64,000 nt of DNA from Xylona heveae TC161 (lineage: Eukaryota > Ascomycota > Xylonomycetes > Xylonales > Xylonaceae), in NCBI RefSeq assembly GCF_001619985.1, contig NW_017264193.1, forward strand, positions 5,726-69,725, written 5' to 3'. This document shows, in pieces, positions 19,456 to 32,200 of the stretch. The notes under the pieces are model-generated. The model was given only the letters and a program-made list of their open reading frames with translations. It did no database searches and was not told the DNA's origin. A program made the translations under genes and the position numbers. The number at the start of each line of letters is the position of its first letter. Position 1 is the stretch's first letter.

Positions 19456-21471
19456 ATGAACGGCGACAGCTATTCTTCTAGAGGTAATACCCACACCTGC
19501 TTAGAGGATACCGACCCGTGACTGACGCTTTAATTAATTAGATGCTGGACGGCACTCGTCGTCTCGCGATTACTACGTACGCCATTATCTGCATTTGACC
19601 AGTGGGAAGCATATTGACTTTTTTTTTGTTTTGCGCAGTCTTCGAGACCGGATCGTGAGGAACGACGAGAGCGCGATCGAGGGAGCGACCGGCGTCGATC
19701 CAGATCACCGGGCCACCGTGGCTCTCGATCAAGTCGACGCGATTATGAAGCAGACACGTATTCCTCTAGTCGCGACTATCGGGAGCGTGAAAGGGAGGAA
19801 AGATACTCTGGGAGGGATAGGCGGGATGACCGGGGCTGGGATAGAGACCGTGGCAGTTCAAGGCGCGATGCAAGACGAGACGATGACGGCGACCGATCTT
19901 ATCGAAGGGATAGAGACAGGGACCTTTTTGATGATCGCGGAGGCCGGAGCAGGAGAGCAGATCGGGATGGCTTTGGCGGTGGGCGGGAGCGCAGAAGGAG
20001 TGCTACTCCGCCTGCGAAGAAGAAAGAGCCCACCCCTGATCTGACCGATGTCGTGTCCGTCTTAGACCGCAAGCGTCGCTTGACTCAGTGGGATATCAAG
20101 CCGCCTGGCTACGAAAATGTCACCGCAGAGCAAGCAAAGTTGTCCGGTATGGCACATTGCTCTTCCTTGAGCTAACACTTGCTAACCAGTTTTCTTCGCA
20201 GGAATGTTCCCACTCCCCGGTGCTCCTCGACAGCAGCCAGTGGATCCGAGTCGTCTTCAAGCCTTTATGAATCAGCCAGGCGGAACAGCAAGTAACGCTT
20301 CCCTCAAACCATCAACTTCTCGACAGTCGAAACGTCTCTTTGTGTCAAATTTGCCGGCTTCCGTCACCGAGGATACGCTCGTCCAATTTTTCAATCTACA
20401 GCTTAATGGTTTGAACGTCATTGAGGCCGCAGACCCATGTATCTCTGCACAGGTATCCCAGGACCATGAGCGCGCCCTCTTGGAGTTCAAAAACCCTTCG
20501 GAGGCTACATTAGCGTTGGCTTTCGATGGCATTACAATGGATGATGGAGGCAGTGGCGCTACCAATGGCTCCGCATCTGGGCTCTCTATACGTCGACCGA
20601 AGGATTACATTGTTCCAGCAATTACTGATGATTCGGTCTACGAGGAGGGGGTTGTCTCAAGCATCGTTCCCGATACGCCAAACAAAATCAGCGTATCGAA
20701 CATTCCATTTTATCTTACCGACGAGCAAGTAACTGAATTATTGGTCTCGTTTGGAGAACTTAAGGCCTTTATTCTCATCAAAGACCGCGGAACGGAAGAA
20801 TCTCGGGTAAGGGACTTGTTCCAGTTCTCGTTGCCACTTGAGCTAATTCTCCTAGGGCGTTGCTTTCTGCGAGTATGTGGACCCTGCAGCCACTGACATC
20901 GCTGTCGAGGGCTTGAATGGTATGGAGCTCGGCGACAAGCATTTGAAGGTGCAGCGAGCTAGTATAGGCGTCCAGCAGGCCACAGGATTAGAGATGGGCG
21001 TCAATGCAATGTCTATGCTCGCTGGGACCACATCCCATGACCTTGAAGAAAGCCGCGTTATCCAGTTGCTTAACATGGTCACCCCGGATGAGCTCATTGA
21101 CAATGAGGACTATGAAGGTGAGGAATACAGGCATCAATTTGCTAGCCATTTCAAACGTTTGCTGATAAAATATGGACAGAAATCTGTGAAGATGTTCAAG
21201 AAGAGTGTTCGAAGTTCGGCACAATCCTTGAAATGAAAGTGCCTCGGCCTAGCGGAGGCAGCAGACAATCCGCCGGCGTCGGCAAGATCTTCATCAAATA
21301 CGATTCGCCAGCATCTGCCGGCAAAGCACTTCAAGCTCTAGCAGGCAGAAAGTTCGCGGATAGGACAGTCGTGACCACTTTCTTCTCCGAAGTAGGTTGT
21401 CAGTTCTGGAATGTATTCTGGCTATGTCACTAACATTTTTATAGGAAAACTTTGACGTCAATGCCTGGTAA
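19456..21471 (+). CDS. Splicing factor U2AF large subunit (U2AF65)
   Basis: Seven exons: 19456-19483, 19542-19576, 19639-20146, 20202-20806, 20856-21117, 21180-21391 and 21445-21471, giving 558 residues. The protein binds the polypyrimidine tract at 3' splice sites and recruits U2 snRNP in the nucleus. Order: an N-terminal arginine-rich RS/RD/RE region (about residues 1-150); the conserved RRLTQWDIKPPGYENVTAEQAK, which is the U2AF35/SF1 ligand region; RRM1 from KRLFVSNLP; RRM2 from KISVSNIPFYL; and the C-terminal UHM with RKF in the R-x-F position. The last exon has only 27 nt and encodes the conserved ending ENFDVNAW. All introns have GT..AG ends. Confidence 0.93.
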
Positions 21472-22382
21472 AATGGCCCCTTTGAGGCCTTTCCTGATAA
21501 ATTTCTAAAAGACCCAAACCTTGAATAATAACCTCGCTACCTCGTGGTGTTCTGCTGGCCATGCAAATTCATCTCAGCGTCCCGTCAACATTCGATGCAA
21601 CAAACTGTATTTCTAGCACAGCCTGATCCGGGCGATTGTGGAATTGGAATAAAAGCGTAATTATATGGGGTTTTTTTCTTATTGGCTCAATGGCTCCCGT
21701 AAACTGCTTAATTATGCAATGTCCTAGTAATACGCATGGCAAGCCACAGTACCAGCATTGATTGGGAGGTTGCTGGGTGAGAGCATCCGAGTATCTCAAC
21801 GGGTTGATGAATTCAGCCCAGCTGCTTGATTAGGTAGAGCGTCTCAGCCAACGCTAAGTTGAGCTAGGGCGCTAGGACCATTTCAGTGACGGCAGCGTCA
21901 CTCGCTTCAAGCGATGACCCAAGTCCCTCCGCAATAATGTTCCCCGAGCTTCATTATCCTATCACCCCACACTGCAGGATACTATCCCAACCCCTCCTAT
22001 CTTTCCTCCGTACCGTCCTCGGTCTCTGTGATGATCAATCATTGGGCGTATTGGTCAGAGCAACTACACATATATATACATTTATGGAAGAGAGTCCGGC
22101 TGGACTTTCGGTATTGCAATGTCTCAATACGAATCTCGAAGCTACTTAGACATAGCACTGGCGACGCAGCGATCGGGGTCCCATCTAGGCTTGTTTGGAT
22201 GCTCCACTACATAGTCCGAACTTTTGAACCCATATATAAATCGCCTAGGGTAAATTGCGAATTCGATTGCTACTGTATATGCAATGTCGCCCTTGTCAAG
22301 CATTTCCACGCCCAGACACTCCAACGGTCTGTCTAGCCAGGAACCAAACGGCCACAAGAGCGAGATATGGAGGGATGCCCCA
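21472..22382. other. Intergenic region
   Basis: 3' region of U2AF65 and promoter of the dehydratase. No gene is seen. A tRNA-like string near 21820-21870 does not fold into a complete tRNA by eye. Confidence 0.35.
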
Positions 22383-23662
22383 ATGTATAGAGGATCAACT
22401 GTGTTTGAGCCGAGCCCATCAATCAAAAATATACTGGTCACCGGAGGTGCTGGCTTCATGTGAGCTTTCCCTCCGTCCTTCCGATCGCTGAAGGCGGAAT
22501 CATTGGCTAATCTTTGCGCCCGAACAGCGCGTGTTGGCTGGTCCGTCATCTCGTTCTAACATATCCAAACGCATACAAGATAATTTCTTTCGACAATTTA
22601 GATTATTGTGCTTCTCTGAATAATATTCTACCTCTTGATTCTTGGGCATCTTTTACTTTTGTTCGCGCCGACATTACTTCTCCTGACGATGTCCTTACTT
22701 GCCTACAGGCTCATGAAGTCGACACTATTGTTCATTTTGCAGCTCAATCTCACGTTGATTTGAGCTTCGGAAACTCTTATCAGTTCACTAGCACCAATGT
22801 TTATGGTACCCACGTTCTCTTGGAAAGTGCCAAGGCATGCGGCATACGGCGCTTCGTCCATATATCTACGGATGAAGTGTACGGCGAAGTCAAATCGAAT
22901 GAGGACGAGTTGTTGGAGAGCAGTATTTTGGCGCCGTCAAACCCATATGCGGCTTCCAAGGCCGCAGCGGAGATGCTTGTCAACGCTTACTGGAAAAGCT
23001 TCGACCTCCCCGTGATAATTGTTCGATGCAATAATGTTTACGGGCCTCATCAATTCCCAGAAAGTGAGAAAACTCAAAGTCTGATTTGGTTTTCTGAAAA
23101 ACTTACCATCTCATTTGCAGAAATCATTCCCAAGTTTTCATGTCTCCTCCAACAAAAGAGGAAACTACTAGTGCATGGAGATGGACGGCATACGAGGAGA
23201 TACCTTTACGCTGGTGATGCCGCCGATGCGTTGGACACTATACTTCACCGAGGGGCTATTGGCCATACATACAATCTCGCCTCTCGCGATGAGATATCGA
23301 ATCTAGGCCTCTGCGCCAAGTTACTCGGGCTCTTTGGGCTTGATGGCGGCGATTCCAGGGTATTCGATGCGTGGGTGCAGCACACAAAAGACCGCCCGTT
23401 TAACGACCGCCGCTATGCTATTGATGGAAGCAAGCTCCGCAACTTGGGCTGGGAACAAAAAACAACATTCGACGAAGGTTTAAGAATCACAGTGGAGTGG
23501 TATCGGAAGTATGGTACCACTTGGTGGGGCGACATTAGTCGAATCCTGACACCGTTCCCAGTCATTGAAGGAAGTAAGGTCTTCACCGAAGAGGAGCATG
23601 AGGCGAGGGAAGACCATCCATTGCGGAGGGCTAGCCTGAGAGCCAATAGTCTGAGTGCATGA
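22383..23662 (+). CDS. NDP-glucose 4,6-dehydratase (RmlB/UDP-glucose 4,6-dehydratase type)
   Basis: Three exons, 22383-22459, 22528-23063 and 23121-23662, give 384 residues. It is an extended SDR that converts UDP- or dTDP-glucose to the 4-keto-6-deoxy sugar, the first step to rhamnose. Visible are the Rossmann VTGGAGFIAC, FAAQSHVDLSF, catalytic Thr-Asp-Glu in ISTDEVYGE, Tyr/Lys in PYAASKAA, and NNVYGPHQFPEKIIPKF, which is continuous only after removing the second intron. Then come GDGRHTRRYLYAGDAADA and RPFNDRRYAID. The C-terminal 40 residues, rich in Glu and Arg, extend past the bacterial length. In fungi this enzyme makes UDP-rhamnose precursors for surface glycans. The usual GFIGS is GFIAC here, a mild departure. 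Confidence 0.9.
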
Positions 23663-24379
23663 CTTACTTTTCCATGGCAGAGTCCGAGTCGAAATCATTT
23701 CCGGACAGATCGAAGCCCAACGTCCCACCCTGCAAGCATCAATGCGGCTTATCATCTTCGCGAGGTCGCATTCTTAACTACTATTCCGACGATCCCGCTG
23801 CGCCTACCTACACCGAAGCGCTCCATTCTACTCATAATGTCCAGTCTATTTAAACGTTGGTTCCTGTTACCCAAACTGTAATAGGGAGTCTTTTCGCCGC
23901 GGTCAGACTTGCTCTCGATTGAGATTGATAGGTGGCAAAGTCGTAATTCAAAAGGCATGGACCAAGAGCTGTTGCTTGCCACGAACAAATTGTCACTAGT
24001 ATCACTTCGATGTCACGAGATTATACCCACTGCACTAGCTTTCTGCTCGAGATTGTTGGAAATCATTTATCAAAATATATCTTGACAAATTTCAAAGTCT
24101 AATTCTAATTCTATTTACTTCAAATTTGCGTCGCAATATACTAAGCCTTCTAGATTGGAAGAAATGAGCAGTCAATAGGTACAATGAAGTGAATCTCATG
24201 AAAATTGTGATGCAAAAGAAACGCATCTAGAATGCATGCGTGAATATGCAAGGGCTCTGCAAAGCCGCAAATAATGCTTCGGCTGAAAAAGTTCTAAAGG
24301 AAATGTTTCATAGTATGCGAAACCCGTCTATGTGGTATCTTCGTGTGAAGGGTAGCAAAGGGAATTAAAAAGGAAACGT
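23663..24379. other. Intergenic region, convergent gene ends
   Basis: 3' regions of the dehydratase and the thioredoxin reductase. No gene is seen. Confidence 0.4.
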
Positions 24380-25753
24380 TTACAGAAGAGGGTTCTGTCT
24401 GTATTCAGGAGCGACGCCGTTGGCCTCGGGCTTCTTCACCTCGGACTCGGCCTCGACTCCATTCTCGACCTCAGCATCCTCTTCGGAAATGAAGCGCTCA
24501 GCCTCAAGTGCAGCCATGCAGCCAGAGCCTAGATAAAAAGTCAGCATCGAAAAGATGACTCTCCGAAAAACTGCTTGATGTTCACTTACCGGCACTAGTA
24601 ATGGCTTGTCTGTATCGCTTGTCTTGAACGTCACCTGCAGCAAAGACACCAGGAATGTTGGTAGAGGCAGTTCCGGGTTGGGTAACAATGTATCCCTCGG
24701 CGTCAGTGTTGACCTGGCCTTTGACAAGGGTTGTCGCGGGGTCGTGGCCAACAGCGTAGAAAAGACCATTAGCCTCAACATCGGACTCCTCGCCGGTGAC
24801 TGTGTTTTTGATTCTGAGAGCGTTCATCAAGCCGTTCTCGCCTCCCTTGATCTCGGTGGCAACGGTGTTGAACTTGACTTCAACTTTAGGGTGGCTCAAC
24901 AAGCGGTTGGCCATCGTCTTAGATGCACGCAGCACGTCCTTTCGAACGAGGACAGTGACACTGCTGCCATACTTTGTCAGGAACATGGCTTCCTCGGCGG
25001 CCGAGTCTCCACCGCCAATCACAAACAGAGGCTTCTGGCGGAAGATGGGCACAGCACCATCGCAAACGGCGCAAGCGCTGACACCATTCTGCCAGTACTT
25101 CTCTTCGCCGGCAATGTTAAGTCTGCGGGCAGAAGCTCCAGTAGCGATGATAATCGCATCAGCAGTGTTAGGCTCATCGTTGGGGCCATCAGCGTACTCC
25201 AACCAGTACTTGAAGGGACGCTGGGAAAGATCGACCTTGGAAATGGTCTCGGTGATAATTTCGGTGCCGAAACGCTCTGACTGAGCCCGCATGTTGTCCT
25301 ACAACCGATATTAATTCACTGGTACATGAAAGGTATTATAGGGTAGATAGACGGACCATCAACGCGGCGCCTCCGATACCGTCCGGGAAGCCGGGGAAGT
25401 TCTCCACATCGGTAGTGGTGGTCAACTGACCACCTGCGGCAATGCCGTTGGCAAGCATGCCTTCATACAAGACAGCTAGAGGCGTTGTCAGCTCCTAATT
25501 CGGCGCATACATGACCATTTTAGCATAAACATACGCTTCAACTCCGCTCTCGACAAGTAAATGGCGGCAGTGTGGGCGGCAGGGCCAGAGCTAGAAGAGT
25601 GAGTTGTCAGTGGCAGGGAAACATTTGAGGGAAGATAGAGACTATTGCGCACCCAATGACTGTAAAACATCCCAGTTAGCCATTATTTCAAGCCAATATC
25701 GACGCAAAGCTTTTCGACTCGGGTTTGTACTTACTGACAACCTTGGAATGCAT
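24380..25753 (-). CDS. trxB: Thioredoxin reductase, six exons including a 7-nt microexon
   Basis: Exons on the minus strand: 25753-25735 (19 nt), 25659-25653 (7 nt), 25590-25535, 25475-25357, 25298-24590 and 24528-24380, giving 352 residues. The NADPH-dependent flavoenzyme reduces thioredoxin. The FAD motif [14 protein letters not shown] is restored only by a microexon TCATTGG between two normal introns. Also visible are [19 protein letters not shown], the redox-active CAVCDG, the NADPH site [10 protein letters not shown] and [16 protein letters not shown]. The C-terminus carries an acidic tail of about 40 residues (EEDAEVENG...). The chosen start is the ATG before HSKVV with an AAA context. 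The same frame stays open 61 codons further upstream without any ATG and reads like a mitochondrial presequence. Confidence 0.93.
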
Positions 25754-25936
25754 TTTGCGGGTGTTGTTAGGAATCGAATTCGTAGAGACGGGAGTCTTTT
25801 GCTGGAATGAGGCGGCAGCTGCTAGAGGTAGCCCGACCGCTGAACGTAGAGTAAATGGAGCGCGTCGAAAAGCGGAAGAAAACAGTTTGTAGGTCGGAGG
25901 GGTCCTTGGTAAAAAAGAAGCCCGAAAATTCGTCAA
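25754..25936 (-). other. In-frame, ATG-less upstream extension of thioredoxin reductase
   Basis: Sixty-one codons upstream of the first ATG remain open in the reductase frame. They encode a stretch rich in Arg, Ser, Ala and Pro with almost no acidic residues (for example KLFSSAFRRAPFTLRSAVG), typical of mitochondrial targeting peptides. There is no ATG in the frame, but near-cognate codons exist, such as a CTG with A at -3 before FSSAFRR. It could be translated from a non-AUG codon to give a mitochondrial isoform, or belong to an undetected upstream exon. Confidence 0.4.
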
Positions 25937-27228
25937 TGATGGGCGTGATTGGGACTTTCGAACGGTGTGAAATCCTCTTGTCAGGAAGAGATTGCGATGA
26001 TAATCAATGCGGGACAGAGGATGTCGAAGTGAATGCTGATGATGTGTGGAAAATGTCAGAAGAATTGATGCGGATAAAATAGTGTTGATTGACCCCTCGG
26101 TTCTTATCTTCTAGAGGGATCCAGGTTATGTGAGGTAGTGGGTGGAGACTGATTTCTAAAGGGGTGGGCTGGCCAGTTGTAACAAGACTCGGCTTACACA
26201 GCAGACGACCGTCTGGCGAATCCAGACCGAATACCACGTAATTCCCAAAGACATCCCACTTCAAACAAGCCAAGGGAATCTGTCACGGAGCGTTGACGAT
26301 CCCTGAAAGATTTCGAATCAAAATGAATAGAAATCTCCTATGACAAAGTTTGTTCTATACCTGATGATGATGATGATGATTATTGTACCTCTAACCAATC
26401 AGCCTGGTAAGCATACTCTGGTTGTGCAGCCACAACCGCCACCCGAAAAAAAAAGAGATCTTATCAATCCAAATTCAGAAGTCACGTGCTGTTTCATCAT
26501 CTCTCAACCCTTATGTAATTATAATGTTCCTGAACCGCCCTTTGACACTTGATTATTAGAGGGTTCTCGACATCATGCTTATTATTGCCATCTTCAACCC
26601 TTGTCTGACGGCCTCTGACATGTACCGACATTATCAACTCATTTGCATCATTTCGTATAGATGTACGGAGTGCTCAAATAAAATCTCCAATTCTCAGGAA
26701 TGGCAATGTCATGACTCAGAAATGAAACTTATCCGTTCCTCATTACAGTATCGTTTGCACCCTGAATTGACTGTATCTCGAAGTGGAGGTGCACGGATCA
26801 CTTGGTCAAGCCCCGCAAAAGACTTGGTCGGTGCCCGCCGGTTCGTCCCCTTTCTCCTGCTACTCCGTAAGCAAGCGATATCGGCATTATTAAGGGCAGC
26901 GTCCTCGAACAATTAATCGGGAAGACAGGAATAAGCGGTCAAGCGGTCAATCACTTTAATATATAAATCTTATTGATCTCTTACAAAAGCATCGATCCTG
27001 ATTCATGCTTTGGAAATGGGAGCTTTTATGGAAGGATATATCACTCAAACTTGTTCGCAAATCTCCCGTACCCTCCCTAGAGGTACCTTCTTGCTTCAAA
27101 CTTCCGCTGCCTAGGTGCTGTCCTCATATCCAAGCCATTAGCGTTGCTTCCCTTTCCAATATCACTGCTATAACAATTGACAACTTTATCACAGTAATCA
27201 TAAAAAATTTGAAATCGATTTTCTCTCT

Positions 27229-27267
<39 letters not shown>

Positions 27268-27698
27268 TGATTCAGACTAATTATCAGATTAGCGAGGGAA
27301 ATAAAGCATTCAACTGAAAATGGCTCAGAATTACTATGAAAGTTGTGCGAGATCTAATAAATTTGTCCAGATATGTCACCAGAATTGATCTGGAAAACTC
27401 AATCTACATTTGCCTACAGATCATCTCTAAAAAGAAAGCTGCATGATTCCGTAACATTTGCCTGAGGGGTTGGTAGAAGCGTCCTCTAATTGTTAGTCAC
27501 CCGAATGATTAACGTTTATCGGGTCTTCTCGCCGAATTCGCAGCTCGAAAGATAAGGTCACGTGCAGGGCGCTGACTCAGAGATACAAGGTGAACTTTAT
27601 GGTTAGGGACCTTTTTTATCTGGGTTCCAGCTCTAAATTAACTGCACAGATTTTAAAGAACGGTCAATTTTCACATTTGTCTTCACATCATAAGAACA
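25937..27698. other. Intergenic region between thioredoxin reductase and argininosuccinate synthase
   Basis: About 1.8 kb of divergent promoter. It contains a (GAT)n microsatellite at 26362-26380 and a 35-nt T run at 27231-27265. Short open frames have no recognisable domain. Confidence 0.4.
27231..27265. repeat. Homopolymer T35
   Basis: Thirty-five uninterrupted T residues, preceded by a CT-rich stretch, about 430 bp before the argininosuccinate synthase start. No retroposon body or target-site duplication is obvious next to it. Confidence 0.9.
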
Positions 27699-29282
27699 AT
27701 GGCGAAGGAAAAGGTTTGCCTCGGTAAGATGCATATACCATCTCTCTGAGCGACTCTATTGACTGACAAAAAATAGCCTACTCCGGCGGTTTGGATACCT
27801 CTATCATTCTCGGTACATTGCCAGTACTGCCCTCGGGATCGATGATCAATTGCTAATTGCCTTCATAGCATGGCTCATTGAGCAGGGTTATGAGGTTGTC
27901 TGCTTTTCGGTATGATAAACAAAGGCTCTTGCTCAAATACTCCTGACCTAACACAATTTCTAGGCCGATGTTGGTCAGAATGAGGACTGGAAGGCCGCCG
28001 AGCAAAAGGCTTTGAAGATCGGTGCCACGAAGCTTGTCGTTGAAGACTTGCAGCGGGAGTTTGTTGATGAGATCCTGTGGCGTGCGGTCCAATGTAACGC
28101 CATTTGGGAAGACCGATACCTTTTGGGCACTTCCTTGGCTAGACCCGTCATCGCTCGAGCTCAGATGAGAGTCGCTCAGAGAGAAGGATGCGTGGCTGTT
28201 AGCCACGGTTGCACCGGCAAGGGAAATGACCAGGTTCGGTTTGAATTGGCATTCTACGCTATTCAGGTACGTTTCGCAGCTTACTGAACTGCTGTTTGGC
28301 TGCAGGCGGACTCACATGTAAACAATTGTAGCCTTCGATCAGAGTCATTGCTCCTTGGAGACTTCCCGAGTTCTTCAACCGGTTTGCCGGACGAAACGAC
28401 CTCCTCGACTATGCTGCAAAGATGGACATTCCTGTAACCTCCACCAAGGCGTAAGATTTGCCCGCTACATTTGTCCGCCCGCATTAAGCTGATTGTAACG
28501 AAGCAAGCCCTGGAGTATGGACGAGAACCTGGCCCACTGCTCTTATGAGGCAGGCATCCTGGTAAGGACTGCAACTGTCGCTGTGTGGGATGTTTTGCTG
28601 ATATTTCTCGTAGGAGGATCCTGACCACACCCCTCCGGAGGATATGTGGAAGATGACCGACTCTCCTCTTAAAGCTCCCGACACCCCCGAGGACTTTACC
28701 ATCGCTTTCAGCCAAGGCTTGCCAAGCAAGCTTGTTCTTCCTTCCGGCAAGACTGTTACCGACTCGGTGGAGATTTTCCTTGCGCTCAATGCTCTTGGTC
28801 GTAAGCACGGAGTTGGCCGTATTGACATTGTCGAGAACCGTTACATTGGTCTCAAGAGCCGTGGATGCTACGACTCCCCTACTATGACCATCCTTCGTCT
28901 GGCCCATTTGGACTTGGAAGGTCTGGTGATGGACCGTGAGGTTCGTGCTCTTCGCGACCAGTTTGTCACTTTCACCTGGTCTAAGCTTCTGTACAATGGT
29001 CTGTACTTCTCGCCTGAACGTGAGTTCATCGAGAAGAGCATCGTTGCCAGCCAGGACCGCGTCAATGGCAGTGTGCGGTTGCGGGTTTACAAGGGCAGCG
29101 CCAGTGTTCTTGGCAGAAGCAGTGACACGGAGAAGTTGTACAGCGCTGAGGAGAGCAGCATGGACACCCTGGAAGACTTCAGCCCTGTCGATACCACCGG
29201 TTTCATTGGTATTCAGGCCATCAGACTGAAGAAATACGGTCTGATGAAGGAGGAGTCTGGTGAGAAGCTGAGCAGAGCCTAA
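27699..29282 (+). CDS. Argininosuccinate synthase
   Basis: Seven exons: 27699-27723, 27777-27812, 27869-27909, 27964-28266, 28332-28450, 28504-28561 and 28614-29282, giving 416 residues. The enzyme condenses citrulline and aspartate with ATP in arginine biosynthesis. Motifs: the PP-loop AYSGGLDTS split by the first intron, [38 protein letters not shown] and [16 protein letters not shown]. Length equals the usual 410-420. The three N-terminal exons are only 25-41 nt long, so automatic models may mis-call the start. It is divergent from thioredoxin reductase. Confidence 0.96.
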
Positions 29283-32200
29283 GCGAATGGCGTATCATGG
29301 GAATAAATTTCTCCTCGGTTTTATTTTCTAATGGGCTTCATGATTCGGCAAGAAAAAAAAAATCTGTTACATACCTTGTTTCACGTTAAAATAATCGGCT
29401 AGAGAAATCACAGTCCTCACATATTCAAAGCATCCAGAACACCCTCAAAATAAACAGTGATAATAAACCGTGAAAGACTTCTGTGTCGACACGCTTCGTC
29501 ACTTCTGTCGCTTTACCCGTCATCACCTTGTCGTTCTGTCTAGGACCGGCCTGCGCAGATTACCCTTGGTTACATTAGCGTCTACTAAACATCTTGTTCG
29601 TTTTCGTCTGTCGTAAACAGAGAAGGGTGTTTTCTTCGATTTTGGGGGCTCTTCTTGCAGGGTTGGTCTACGGCAGACACCCTAGGTGGCCTTTCAGCCT
29701 TGATCATCGAACCAGCATAGTCGTCATACAGCTTTGTGTCACAACCGCAGAAGTCAGGCAAGAGCGTAAAAAGTAGGGGGTTGCTCTTCATCTAGTTCTG
29801 GGGTCTATTGAACAAAGGGAATCTATGCTACGAGCCTAATTTGGCATTTTATAGGATCTAACAAGTGATTTATTTGTCTGTGAATCAACGTCAATAATTT
29901 GTAGAATTCAGAACTATGCTGTTGGACTTACTTTTCCGGTTAGTCATGTCTTTCTGTCGGTATTACAAGAAAATTCAGCTTGCCTAGAACATTGCCAGCC
30001 AATTGCAAGTGCAAGATATCATCATGAAACCGATGGAATTAGGCCCTTGTTCGAGACTCTGGCGAACTGCAGGAAAGTACGTATCCTTTGAGAGATGAAT
30101 CCCATTCCTTCCACTTACGAACACTATGCGATGCAATGTGATTGTAAGTGCAATTGCAGACGATACAAGGGATACAATCGTGGGGGTTTTGATACTACTT
30201 CGAACCCCCGCGAAAGCAATCTATACGGCGAGCCACTTCTCGCTCCTTTCCACCCTTTGTGTTGAAGTCTTGTCTACCGATTTCACTTCGATCTTGGGAG
30301 CATATGGGTTCTGAATGTAAGCCAGGGCGATTTTGAAAGGGGTGAATGCGGCAGTACTCATGTCACTGCGGAACTGTTCCGCCCCAATGGACACAGTCCC
30401 GCCTTTTTAAGTCATGAGATCATCCATATGTCCTGCACATTCCTTAGCATTTTCCAACCACAAAGCGGTCTTTTTACTTTGAATAGCCGTCTTTTAGTTA
30501 TGATTCCTTCCATTCAATGATTGACGACCATAAACGGTTCCTAATGTCGTTACAGATTGGCACTTGTTCGGATATCGGATCTTTTAAGTTTGGATTAAGG
30601 TATTTTGAGTTTTTGGATTTCACTAACTTTGAGTTTGATCCACGTGCATAGATTAGTATTAGTTGCTCATCAGTCAGAACTACTTTTAAGGGGACGACAT
30701 GCTCTGGGGATGACTGTAAATTATGACCAGGTTACACATTTTAATAATCAAAGCAAGCATGTCTTGGCAGTAATAGATATACTGTGTGGCTTGCTACCGT
30801 TGAACCAAACGCCCCTCCCGATATCTGGAGCCCCCTACTTTGTCTTCGCGCCACTCGATATACACGGTGTGTGGGTTTCGCAAGTCGAGGAAACAAACAG
30901 CCTTTCTTCGTTTGCCCGAACAAGTATCCCTGTCCACTTTGGGAGATTAAAGCGAGCCCTAATTAGCAGACAGGTCACATTTCCCCCTTACCTGATTGGA
31001 TTTGAGGAATTGCTGCAGTGGTGCACATATGGGTGTACTGCAATGGTTGGTGGTTGTACTGCAATGTGATTCGGAGCGCCGGCAAGTTGTGCTAACACAC
31101 GTGCATGTTTGCCTTTGGTTGCCTTGCGAGACATGGCGACTGTGATTGGCAACGAACTCGGCCCGTTTAACCGAATGCTTTTTGAGGCGCCATGTGAGGA
31201 GGTAGAAGCATACTAAACCCTTTAACTTTGGGGGACCCAGTTTCACTCACGCAATCACAGATGGAGACGACGATGCTGTGGATCTTTACTTTCATCGCCA
31301 TGAAGTCGGGAACATCTTGCATCACCAGGATCATTTCGTCTAGACCAATACTAAAGGAGAATACAGGTGCTTGTCCTCTCTTCAGGGGGCAACATCACCC
31401 ATGTCCGGGTGGGACCTTTACATAATTTCGAATTGTAAAAGGGTAGGCTGCAACCCAAACAAATCAATTCCGTAAGCCATCGGTACATGATGCTGAGGAC
31501 TATTTCTGGTAGAACAACCTTGAAACCAATCGAAAAGATGAAAAGCTACACTGACAACTGTACATTGGTTTTTGAATAAGCCGAAATGTGGCAGGGGCTA
31601 TACCGTGCCGCTTATACTATCCAATTCTGATATACTTATGTAACCTGATTAAGTTTCCATATTATCCCCAACAAGAGTACTGGAATGGGTACCTCTCAAA
31701 TCAAAAGACGCAGCAGAGAACTGACAGGCCAAGAGACAGGTTGAAATTACCTTTAGCCCACCGTTTGGATCTCCTTTCCCCGAAACCGAGATTCCAGACT
31801 CCGGAAGGCGTGGGGAGTCGCGGGGAGAGAGGAGCATCTCAGTGGGGGTTGAAAGCTGAACAGGGGACATGCCAATAACCGGCAAATCCTTTCAGAATTA
31901 GTTGCTACTGTCAAACGACAGTTCAATCCTGACAAGGATTGTCACTGGCGAGCTCATCCTACATGATTCAGCGTCCAGTTGGTCTTTTGGTTCCACAACT
32001 TGGGAAAATGCTTACTGAAGCCCCTGTCTCGTTGCTAAGGTAGAGGTAAGTTTCGCTAACTTCCCATACTGGGAACCGTCGCTCTTGGTCGTAATGGGTG
32101 CTGTTATTCCGGACCAAAGGGGTTTGAATATTGAAAATTATGTATTCTCTTGAAACACAATTGTTTGCATGCTTCATCTCATTGTCGTTCACCACAAAAT

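Noticed and set aside
21815-21875. tRNA D-arm-like string
   Set aside because: No complete cloverleaf or T arm follows.
24606-25284. Plus-strand frames opposite thioredoxin reductase
   Set aside because: They are antisense shadows of an exon with clear family motifs.
28281-28907. Minus-strand frame of 208 codons over argininosuccinate synthase
   Set aside because: It crosses exons and introns of a certain gene and has no domain.
30605-31069. 154-residue plus-strand frame
   Set aside because: It is the longest frame in the gene-free stretch, but no domain, signal peptide or plausible splice partner is visible.
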